Assembly (NCBI GenBank): GCA_903901335.1
Contig: CAIUQR010000133.1
Span: 1-41,568 of the forward strand
Length of the DNA stretch: 41,568 nt
Origin: an uncultured delta proteobacterium
Lineage (GTDB): Bacteria; Desulfobacterota; Desulfobulbia; Desulfobulbales; Desulfocapsaceae
Direction of reading: 5' to 3'
Both the position numbers and the translations under genes were made by a program. The notes under the pieces were generated by a model, which was not told the DNA's origin, made no database searches, and was given only the letters and a program-made list of their open reading frames with translations. Below, piece after piece: positions 34,709 to 41,568 of this stretch (its first letter is position 1; each line of letters starts with the position of its first letter).

Positions 34709-37204
34709 TCAAGAGCCCTTGCTCTTTTCACTCTCCAGCGCCTCTCGTACTTTATCCGCGAGTTCTTTTTTAGAAAATGGTTTCTGGATGAAGCAAACCC
34801 CTTCATCGAGCACGCCTTGTCTGGCGATGATATTGGCTGTGTAGCCGGACATGAAAAGGTGCTTCATTCCTGGTTGGCACTCCAAAAGCCGTTGCGCCAG
34901 ATCCCTTCCGTTCATCTGAGGCATGATCACATCAGTCAGGAGAAGGTGAATTTTGTCACCGAGTTCACCGGCCAGAAATGTTGCCTCATCCGGAGTACTC
35001 GCTGCCAGCACTGTGTAGCCCAAATGCTGGAGCATCATTGTGGTCATGTTCAGAATCGTTGGCTCGTCCTCCACCAGCAGGATGGTTTCATGACCACGCA
35101 AGGCAGGCTCCAGCACCTCTTCTGCCTGTGCCAACCCGGCTGTCGCCACATGCCGGGGCAGGTAAATGGTGAAGATCGATCCTTGTCCCGGTTCGCTGTA
35201 GGCGTTGATAAAGCCATTGTTCTGTCTGATGGCGCCGTACACTGTTGCCAGACCGAGACCGGTTCCTTCACCGACACCTTTGGTGGTGTAGAACGGTTCG
35301 AAGATATGGGACAGTGTTTCCTTGTCCATGCCATGACCGTTGTCGCTCACGGTGATCCGCACATACTGCCCGGGTACAAAGCCGTTGTGAACAATGCAGT
35401 ATTCCTCATCGAATGTGCTGTTTCCCGTTTCGACAGAGATTTTCCCGACGCCTGCAATAGCATCCCGGGCATTAACACAGAGGTTGGCGAGGATCTGGTC
35501 GATCTGCGATGGATCCATTTTGACCGGCCAGAGACCCACGCCGGGCGACCATTCCAGATTAATGTCTTCACCAATGAGCCTTCGTAACATCTTGAGCATC
35601 CCTTCCACGGTCTCGTTGAGAAGAAGCTCCTTCGGCACAATAGTTTGTTTGCGGGCAAAGGCTAACAGCTGTCGAGTAATATCGGCGGAGCGGGTTGCCG
35701 CTTTGCGGATTTCTTCCAGGTGTGTGAAAAGCTCTTTGGGCCGGTCTATCTGATTCATTGCCAGTTCGGCATGTCCAAGGATTACCCCAAGCATATTGTT
35801 GAAGTCGTGCGCTACCCCGCCTGCCAATTGCCCTACCGATTCCATCTTCTGCGCCTGCTGGAGCTGGTCTCCGAGTTTGGCTGTTTCTTCCTCTGCTCGC
35901 TTTCGCTCCGTGATGTCCCGGAATTCGGTCACTCGGACAGAACGCCCCTTATACGGGATGGTCGTACCACGGATACTGAGGGGATATTGGGTGCCGTCTT
36001 TGCGGCGGCCTTCGACTTCGTAGCCTTGGTCAAAGCCACGGCGAATATTTTGCATCACCAACTCACGCCATTCAAGGGCGATGAGGTTGAGACCATCCAT
36101 GCCGATAAGCTCTTCAAGAGTATAGCCGGTAATCCCTGAGAGACCCTGATTGCAATCTAAAATTATTCCCTGGTCATGTATTACAATACCACCAAAAGAT
36201 GCATTATGAAGCGCTCTGAAGCGCTCCTCGCTCTCCCTCAGCGCCTCCTCAGACCGCTTGCGCTCCGTGATGTCCCGAATTACCAGGACCATGCTAAGAG
36301 GCTGTCCTTCGGCGTTGCGAATGAACTCGTTGTTTACCTCAATGTCGAAAGTGCTTCCATCAGAACGTAATCCACGGTATTCATTGGCCCCTCTTTGGCC
36401 CCCTTGGAACATTTTGGCTATGTTGGATAAAGCGCGATCCCGATCCTCAGGGACGATGAAATCAAGGAGCAAACGCCCCTGTATGCTGTCTTCCTGATTG
36501 TACCCAAACATTGTCATGCCGACTGGCGATACCATGAGGATCTGTCCCTCCAGATTGGCGATCGTGATATCGTCGGGACATGCATTGAGAATGGATCGGT
36601 AACGCTCCTCACTCTCCCTCAGTGCCTCCTCGACCTGCCTGCGCTCGGCGATGAACCGCGCTTGCTGGACATTCTGATAAGCGGCACTGGACAATTGATT
36701 AACAAAGGTGAAGAGGACCTGGGCAATAGAGCCAAATTTCTTGCGCGACATGGAGGGCACTGCTTGGTAGGCCTCCATAAAGGCCTCCTCGTTCGTACCG
36801 ATTTCGCTCGCATAAGCCCGCATATTTTCTTCATTTTGGGTTTCGTTTCTCACCTGGCCAATCAACCAGTTTGCGATATGCCGCCCCCCTACGTTGATGC
36901 TGACTCCGGCATCCCATAGCCCTCCACTGAGGCATGGCTGCACAATGGGGCCATCTGGGTGATAACGTCCAATGGCAGCATCGGATTTGTAACAGTTCAA
37001 GCAGCCTGTCTCTGTTTTACGAATAATCTCACTGCAAAGATGTGTAAAATTGCTTGGGGCAGTGATTGGCGTCCCGTCAAGATGCGTAATGATGGAAGCG
37101 ACACCCGTGGCCGCAGCGAACTCATCCTGGATACGTTGAAGTTCATCGAGGCTGAACAGATCTTCAAGAGCAATAACAATCTTTTCGATTGGTTGTGACG
37201 GCAT
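34709..37204 (-). CDS. PocR-PAS-PAS hybrid histidine kinase with terminal receiver
   Basis: The protein is 831 aa, starting at MPSQPIEKIV with AGGGA before it. The PocR domain (about 10-190) has FAAATGVASIITHLDGTPIT, HLCSEIIRKTETGCLNCYKSD, PCLSGGLWDAGVSINVGG and IANWLIGQVR. Its cysteines suggest ligand or metal binding. PAS domains are at about 205-325 and 330-450. HisKA (GGVAHDFNNMLGVILGHAEL), ATPase (LCVNARDAIAG, GTGLGLATVYG) and receiver (LLLTDVIMPQMNG, IQKPFSK) complete it. It is first in the seven-gene run. The 171-bp gap upstream shows no clear sigma-54 element and no palindrome, so this operon seems outside that regulon. Confidence 0.92.
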   Translation of the reverse strand: MPSQPIEKIVIALEDLFSLDELQRIQDEFAAATGVASIITHLDGTPITAPSNFTHLCSEIIRKTETGCLNCYKSDAAIGRYHPDGPIVQPCLSGGLWDAGVSINVGGRHIANWLIGQVRNETQNEENMRAYASEIGTNEEAFMEAYQAVPSMSRKKFGSIAQVLFTFVNQLSSAAYQNVQQARFIAERRQVEEALRESEERYRSILNACPDDITIANLEGQILMVSPVGMTMFGYNQEDSIQGRLLLDFIVPEDRDRALSNIAKMFQGGQRGANEYRGLRSDGSTFDIEVNNEFIRNAEGQPLSMVLVIRDITERKRSEEALRESEERFRALHNASFGGIVIHDQGIILDCNQGLSGITGYTLEELIGMDGLNLIALEWRELVMQNIRRGFDQGYEVEGRRKDGTQYPLSIRGTTIPYKGRSVRVTEFRDITERKRAEEETAKLGDQLQQAQKMESVGQLAGGVAHDFNNMLGVILGHAELAMNQIDRPKELFTHLEEIRKAATRSADITRQLLAFARKQTIVPKELLLNETVEGMLKMLRRLIGEDINLEWSPGVGLWPVKMDPSQIDQILANLCVNARDAIAGVGKISVETGNSTFDEEYCIVHNGFVPGQYVRITVSDNGHGMDKETLSHIFEPFYTTKGVGEGTGLGLATVYGAIRQNNGFINAYSEPGQGSIFTIYLPRHVATAGLAQAEEVLEPALRGHETILLVEDEPTILNMTTMMLQHLGYTVLAASTPDEATFLAGELGDKIHLLLTDVIMPQMNGRDLAQRLLECQPGMKHLFMSGYTANIIARQGVLDEGVCFIQKPFSKKELADKVREALESEKSKGS

Positions 37205-37375
37205 GATCTTCCCTGTTTTAATCAACCCCTCGGCCCTGAGAGATCAGAGGAGTTCCGCATCGTGTCTTTATGGTCAAGCCTTTTAAAACACTCGGTTTCA
37301 CAGAACCCCTAGTCTGCAATTTTCAGTGAGTGCGATCGGTCTTCAACATACCTCAATGCTTTTGTGTGTTAACAT

Positions 37376-39436
37376 TTAAGACACATTTTCATATACTTTA
37401 ACCTTGAACTGCCCTACAAGACTTTTAAGTTGTTCGGCCAATTTCGATAGCTCAGTAGCACTGGCCTTGACTTGATCGCCTCCGGTGTCGATTTCCCCCG
37501 CCGCCGCGTCCACACCGGCGATATCATGTGCCATGGACTGTGAGACTGATGCTGTCTGGGCAACGTTTTCATTGGCTTCCAACACACCAGCCGAGGCCTG
37601 GGCGATGTTGTTGGAAATATCTTTTGTTACTGCTGCCTGCTCTTCGATAGCCGTAGCGATACTGGCCACCAATTGACCGACCTCGCCGATTACACTGGTG
37701 ATTCTTTCAATGTCTGCAATAGCATTGCTTGTCGAGCTTTGTACCCCACTGATCTTAGCCTTGATGTCCTCGGTCGCCACCTCCGTCTGTTTGGCTAGCT
37801 CCTTGATTTCATTGGCTACAACGGCGAATCCTTTGCCTGCATCCCCGGCTCGTGCCGCTTCGATCGTGGCATTCAGCGCCAGTAGATTGGTCTGCGATGA
37901 GATATTGGTGATGGTTTCGGTCACCTTGCCGATTTCCTGAGCTGCTTGGCCAAGTTGCTCCATAAGCAGGGAAACCGAAGCCGCCTGCACTCCCGCATCG
38001 GCGCTGATGGCCCGCGCTTTTTCAGAGCTGGATGCAATCTCACTAATCGTGGCACTCATCTCCTCTGTGGCACTGGCAACAGAAGAAAGGTTGGTTGATG
38101 CCTGCTCCATGCTCGCTGCAACCGAGGTAGTGTTGGCACTTGATTCCTCGGCAGCTGCCGCCACAGTGGCAGTCTTGCTCGACATCGTCTGGAGGCTCTG
38201 TGCCATTTCCGCACTCACTGCTGAGAGTTCCGTTGCCGATGAGGCCACGGTTTCGGCATTCCCTGCAATGCTGCTTATAATGCTCTGGAGTCTCTCGATG
38301 AAACGGTTGAAATAGGTTGCCATATCCCCAATTTCATCCTTACTGGTCACCTCGAGTCGCTTGGTCAGGTCACCTTCGCCTTCGGAAATATCCTTAAGCA
38401 TGTATGCCATACGGCGGATGGGGCGAACGATACCTTGGGTGATGAAAAAAATCAGCGTCAGACTAATGAGGATGCCGATGATCCCGCAAATAGACAGAAT
38501 CCGGCTGGAGCTATTCAGAATATGTTCTACGCTGACAGAACTTTTTGAGGTTTCATCTATCCCTGCAACAGCGGTAACTTCGGCCGATGTTGAAACGGCA
38601 TTTCCTATTTCACTGCGTTTTTTGCCAAGGTCAGTCAAGGTGGCATAGTTTGTAACCAGTTTTTTCATATTCGTTTTATAACCGGCACCAGCCATTCTGA
38701 TGTCTTCCAGTTGTGACTTGGTGATTTTACTGGTGGTTGTTTTCTGAATCGCGTTTAACGAGTTTTCCATCTCTTCAAATTTTTTCGCTGACTTTTCGAT
38801 AATTTTGGGATCTCTTGTCAGTTGCCCTTTTAAAGTATCCAACTGTATGACATAACCAAGTTGAATGATATCATTCATATCACTTATCTTTTCAAGCTGA
38901 TCTTTCAAGGAAGTTGGATTCGCCTCATTGTGTTTCGTTTCAGCGGTAAGTGCTTTGTTCTGATCATCCACAAAATCCAAACAGGACTTCATAAACTCCT
39001 GAGCTGCAGACTCAAGTTTTTTTCGGATAGCTTGAATTTCCTTAACTGTTTTCTCCGTATCGTTTACCAGCTTTTCATATTCCAGGAGCTGAGCCGAGGC
39101 TTTGGCTGTATTTTCTTTTAGAAGTTTCAATTCAGGAAATTTTGTGGTCAACTTATCTGCATCTTGGAGGATTTGTTTCACATTTTCCAAGTGTTCGCGG
39201 GAGGTGGACAAGGCGGCTTCATCATAGGCGGCATCATATCCATTCATGGAGGAAACGGCTCTGGAGGCTGCGCGCTCTGCACTGCTGGCGAGGCGCGTTT
39301 CCGGCATGTACTGATTCGATAAAACCTTTGCCTGTCCGGATACACCTTTCATGACGTAGAGTGCTCCTCCCGTCAATATTATAGCAACGAACAGAACAAC
39401 TCCGAATCCAGCGAATATTTTTGAGCTGAGTTTCAT
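37376..39436 (-). CDS. transmembrane methyl-accepting chemotaxis protein
   Basis: The protein is 686 aa. TM1 (about 7-28) is followed by a long helical periplasmic domain (about 30-308) rich in charged coiled segments, of the large bundle (HBM-like) type rather than Cache. TM2 (about 312-335) and HAMP (about 336-390) follow. The signalling domain has the canonical tip [22 protein letters not shown] and GFAVVANEIKELAKQT. The C-terminus (FKVKVYENVS) has no CheR tether. It follows the secreted Cache gene by 90 bases. The ligand is unknown; the Cache protein next door is a possible ligand-binding partner. Confidence 0.94.
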   Translation of the reverse strand: MKLSSKIFAGFGVVLFVAIILTGGALYVMKGVSGQAKVLSNQYMPETRLASSAERAASRAVSSMNGYDAAYDEAALSTSREHLENVKQILQDADKLTTKFPELKLLKENTAKASAQLLEYEKLVNDTEKTVKEIQAIRKKLESAAQEFMKSCLDFVDDQNKALTAETKHNEANPTSLKDQLEKISDMNDIIQLGYVIQLDTLKGQLTRDPKIIEKSAKKFEEMENSLNAIQKTTTSKITKSQLEDIRMAGAGYKTNMKKLVTNYATLTDLGKKRSEIGNAVSTSAEVTAVAGIDETSKSSVSVEHILNSSSRILSICGIIGILISLTLIFFITQGIVRPIRRMAYMLKDISEGEGDLTKRLEVTSKDEIGDMATYFNRFIERLQSIISSIAGNAETVASSATELSAVSAEMAQSLQTMSSKTATVAAAAEESSANTTSVAASMEQASTNLSSVASATEEMSATISEIASSSEKARAISADAGVQAASVSLLMEQLGQAAQEIGKVTETITNISSQTNLLALNATIEAARAGDAGKGFAVVANEIKELAKQTEVATEDIKAKISGVQSSTSNAIADIERITSVIGEVGQLVASIATAIEEQAAVTKDISNNIAQASAGVLEANENVAQTASVSQSMAHDIAGVDAAAGEIDTGGDQVKASATELSKLAEQLKSLVGQFKVKVYENVS

Positions 39437-39526
39437 GCTATGCCCCCAATGTCATCGACTGAAGTATAAAGCTTGCGTCAGTTCATGAATGGTTTCTCTA
39501 GAGAGAGACCTTCCTCCGTTGTTAGT

Positions 39527-39994
39527 CTATTTTTTATAGATTCCGCAACCAACGATCAGATCGCCCGACCTTTCGATATACATGGACTTGGGTTCGATCT
39601 CTTTGGATACCGGGTTCATGAATTTATAATCCTGCCAGGCGGTTGTCTGCTTTTTCATCAGTTCTACACGCTCTTTCATGTATTCCTTGCCATCGGTGTC
39701 TTTAAAATCGATTAATTCCTTGCCGACCATATTTCCTTTTTGTCCATGGGCCAGGCATTTTGCTGTCATGTCATAGACCACAACATAAAGATCGCGGTCG
39801 GCAAACTTGCCTTTAGGATTACTGATCTCTTCAAATGCCTTTTCATTGCCATTCGCTTTGATGTATTCGATGGCTTTTCTCACCATTGCGACAGCTTCCT
39901 CTTTCGTGCCTTGATCGGCTGCGCTTGCAAAACCTGTTAAATAACCAATCGATAAAAATGCTGCTACCCATGTGATAATTGCCAGTCTTTTCAT
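39527..39994 (-). CDS. secreted single-Cache domain protein
   Basis: The protein is 155 aa. The signal peptide is clear (MKRLAIITWVAAFLSIGYLTGFASAA, cleavage near 25). The rest is one sCache_2-type domain: EAVAMVRKAIEYIKANG, FEEISNPKGKFADRDLYVVVYDM, CLAHGQKGNMVGKELIDFKDTDGK and MYIERSGDLIVGCGIYKK. The domain is usually fused to receptors; here it is free in the periplasm and encoded just before an MCP that lacks a Cache domain. AAAAGGAGAG precedes the ATG. A solute-binding role handing a signal to the MCP is likely but inferred. Confidence 0.9.
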   Translation of the reverse strand: MKRLAIITWVAAFLSIGYLTGFASAADQGTKEEAVAMVRKAIEYIKANGNEKAFEEISNPKGKFADRDLYVVVYDMTAKCLAHGQKGNMVGKELIDFKDTDGKEYMKERVELMKKQTTAWQDYKFMNPVSKEIEPKSMYIERSGDLIVGCGIYKK

Positions 39995-40589
39995 AAGATT
40001 TCTCTCCTTTTAATGGTTTTCTACTTATGGTTTTTACCGACAGAAGATTCAGCTTCTGATGGTAGCCAGGTCCGTAATTCCCCTTTTTAAAATTATTCCG
40101 AAATCAACACACTCTGTGCTGCGGACACGGCAGACTTTTGAGTCCGTAGGACCTTATGCCTACTTATTGAACAAATTTCCTTGTCTCTTCAGGCTCTGCC
40201 AATCTATTTTCCATATGGCCGAAAACAATTCCGCTCAACGTGCAATTGAAATTTAAAATCTCAAAAGAAGGGAAGCAATATTGATGCCAGTTAACGCCGC
40301 CCTGGCTCTGTGGGAATTATCTATTACTTCCTGTAAAAATCTCTTGCAGAAGCCGGTACAATGTCCAGAATTTCTTTCAGTAGCTACTCTCAGCTGACAG
40401 GTTATCTGATGATACGAACTGCAAACCCGTCCTCAAATCGATCGTTTAATCTCTCGCAGGGGGTTCAATCGTAAAATCATCTCGCCTTATTAGTGTGATT
40501 TAGACATAGCCAGCGAAGCTAAAGAAGTTCAACACATCAGGAGGAGATGAGCTGTAGCTTGATAATTAATTTCAAACAAAGGAAGGATA
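39995..40589. other. AT-rich gap without a supported gene
   Basis: About 600 bp with short open frames only, none showing a recognisable family or a ribosome site. A weak relative of the palindrome (GTAAAATCATCTCGCC, 40471-40486) is present, and its minus-strand reading only vaguely resembles a sigma-54 promoter without the -12 GC. No tRNA or hairpin terminator was recognised. Confidence 0.5.
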
Positions 40590-40609
40590 GGAGGTAGAAA
40601 AGCCACCCC
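40590..40609. repeat. diverged palindrome copy
   Basis: GGAGGTAGAAAAGCCACCCC keeps the GGAGGT half and the A-rich spacer but has a longer spacer and imperfect right arm. It lies 105 bp from the perfect copy at 40691. No convincing sigma-54 promoter follows at the usual distance. Confidence 0.4.
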
Positions 40610-40690
40610 AATGAATTGAAAACTCAAAAATTTCCATATTATTGAATGTCTTGTTTATAACTAACAACTTGAAACTAGAAAAAATTATCC

Positions 40691-40716
40691 TAAGGAGGTA
40701 ACTTTACCTCCTTAGA
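40691..40716. repeat. perfect palindrome at the broken end of the integrase relic
   Basis: Arms CTAAGGAGGTAA (40691-40702) and TTACCTCCTTAG (40705-40716), 12 bp without mismatch. The integrase reading frame loses similarity exactly where it enters this element. On the minus strand TTAGGATAATTTTTTC follows, so a terminator role is possible for this copy only. Confidence 0.65.
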
Positions 40717-40930
40717 GTATTCCGTTATTCCTGTCGCGCGAAAGCTGTGGCAACATATCTTCGTTCGTATGCCGGCATTTTCACTGCGTCGGCTGAACAT
40801 GCGGTAAACATCCGGTTGCGACATGGGCTTATCGGACAGCTGACATGTACGGCCTCTTGATGTCCTGAAAAGAAAGCACAGAGGTCTTGCCTTTTTTGAC
40901 GACATGCTCAACCCGCTTTACCAACCTGTA
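40717..40930 (-). pseudogene. tyrosine recombinase/integrase relic
   Basis: Two pieces of one integrase are joined. The stretch RVEHVVKKGKTSVLS (about 40915-40875) matches the linker before the catalytic domain. In another frame, LFRTSRGRTCQLSDKPMSQ and DVYRMFSRRSENAGIRTKI, CCHSFRATGITEY match the catalytic core, with the HxxR box as HSFR. The part between, including the first catalytic Arg, and the end with the active Tyr are missing. The gene is dead. It shows that a mobile element or phage-type integron once sat here. Confidence 0.75.
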
Positions 40931-41248
40931 GGCTGTCGGCCTGCTCATCGACCAAAGCGGTGCTGTCAGATCCTTCTGGCGTTTCTGGGTAGAGGCGAGT
41001 ACTGAGACCATAGGATGTACTGGATCCTTCCTGCATGTTGACGATTTTAAAGGCTATTCCAGGGAGGCGTTCGGTAAGATATTGTGCCGTGGGCGACCAT
41101 TCTTTCAGACATTCCTCAACGCCTCTTCGGGCAAGCACTCCGATTTTGATGGTCGCCGGAGTATCTTCCTCCGCCCGGATACTGCGGATCTGGCTGAAAA
41201 AAAGGCGAGCAAAAGAAAGCCTAAGATAACATATTTCCTTCCCTTCAT
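40908..41248 (-). pseudogene. 5' fragment of a PhnD-type sensor gene
   Basis: From the ATG at 41248 the frame reads MKGRKYVILGFLLLAFF, a signal peptide, then shifts at a run of seven T. The next frame continues with RSIRAEEDTPATIKIGVLAR, RGVEECLKEWSPTAQYLTE and PGIAFKIV, the start of a periplasmic substrate-binding (PhnD/SsuA-like) domain of the kind that heads sensor kinases. One extra T would restore the frame. After about residue 70 similarity ends and the frame drifts into the integrase relic. It follows the right-edge kinase gene by about 50 bases. Confidence 0.75.
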
Positions 41249-41300
41249 ACGCCACACATGGGAAAAATTTGGTCAATTGATAAACATCCAGGTATTTTAT

Positions 41301-41568
41301 TCATGAAAAAGACTTTCCTTCATCAAGTATCTTCCGGATCAAAACGGCGATGTTCTTTCTGGCAAGAGGTTTCAAAGCGAAGCCTTTAATTCCGTAGGAT
41401 CTGACCTTGTCTTCCGAGATCTGACTACTGTATCCCGTGCAGAGGATGATCGGCAGATCCGGCCGGATCTGCAGCATTCTCCGTGCCAGATCAAATCCTG
41501 TCATCCCAGGCATGGTCTGGTCGGTGATCACCAGATCAAAGGCCTCAGGTTGGTCTTTGAAGACAGCA
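41301..41568 (-). CDS. C-terminal receiver of a hybrid histidine kinase, partial
   Basis: The open frame continues past the right edge. The visible 88 codons are the end of a receiver: [15 protein letters not shown] (phospho-Asp), [10 protein letters not shown] (Thr) and FALKPLARKN (Lys), ending DEGKSFS. It is clearly related to the receiver ends of the kinases at 22084-25206 and 25272-27707, but more diverged than those are from each other. The rest of the protein should be a sensor kinase of the same module type. Confidence 0.88.
   Translation of the reverse strand, partial: AVFKDQPEAFDLVITDQTMPGMTGFDLARRMLQIRPDLPIILCTGYSSQISEDKVRSYGIKGFALKPLARKNIAVLIRKILDEGKSFS

Noticed and set aside
40059..40256. 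Short plus-strand frame in the 40-kb gap as a gene
   Set aside because: It has no ribosome site or recognisable family, and lies in a region of gene decay.
1371..40716. Palindromes as rho-independent terminators
   Set aside because: Most lack a following T-tract and lie upstream of promoters at fixed distance. Only the copy at 40691 is followed by a run of T on the minus strand.

Overview
The window reads as a signal-transduction island of a Desulfobacterota-type (former Deltaproteobacteria) bacterium. Support for this placement is the two-CW protein at the left edge, a J-domain/CheY pair beside cheB, PocR, MEDS and GAF hybrid kinases, and sigma-54 signals. No rRNA, tRNA or housekeeping gene is present, so the assignment rests on gene families alone. 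Almost every gene is on the minus strand; the exceptions are an HDOD gene and a brnTA toxin-antitoxin pair.

Layout. 0-2.1 kb: partial two-CW protein, decayed cheA relic, small pseudo-receiver. 2.2-4.7 kb: sigma-54 activator (REC-AAA+-Fis HTH) coupled to a hybrid histidine kinase. 5.3-6.2 kb: HDOD protein (+). 6.4-18.1 kb: a 12-gene chemosensory cluster in transcription order MCP-like protein, bacteriohemerythrin, STAS, CheY, CheA, MCP, CheW, CheR, CheD, CheB, J-domain protein, CheY. 18.6-21.2 kb: hybrid kinase plus single-domain response regulator. 21.4-22.0 kb: brnTA. 22.1-37.2 kb: seven tightly packed genes (PocR kinase, MEDS protein, PAS kinase, CheR-like methyltransferase, HAMP/GAF kinase, REC-PAS kinase, GAF-PAS kinase). 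37.4-40.0 kb: secreted Cache protein and MCP. 40.0-41.3 kb: relics of an integrase and a PhnD-type sensor gene. The right edge is the 3' end of another hybrid kinase.

The most interesting signal is intergenic. A palindrome of the form GGAGGT-N6-ACCTCC recurs at about nine places. At four of them a sigma-54-type -24/-12 element lies downstream at nearly constant distance: 120, 120, 118 and 107 bp from palindrome to the -24 GG. These promoters precede the chemosensory cluster, the hybrid-kinase pair, the pseudo-receiver gene and the cheA relic. The palindromes are therefore best read as upstream activating sequences of one sigma-54 regulon, and the activator encoded at 2172-3569 is the natural candidate to bind them. 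The promoter regions of the chemosensory cluster and of the hybrid-kinase pair are colinear copies without net indel. The brnTA cassette appears to sit between two palindromes of one such promoter.

Working model (inference): the kinase at 3556-4722 phosphorylates the activator, which turns on a whole chemosensory array, an additional hybrid kinase/response-regulator pair and a phosphomimetic pseudo-receiver. Duplication of kinase modules (a 1.19-kb near-identical transmitter-receiver pair), promoter duplication and gene relics show that the locus is being actively rearranged.
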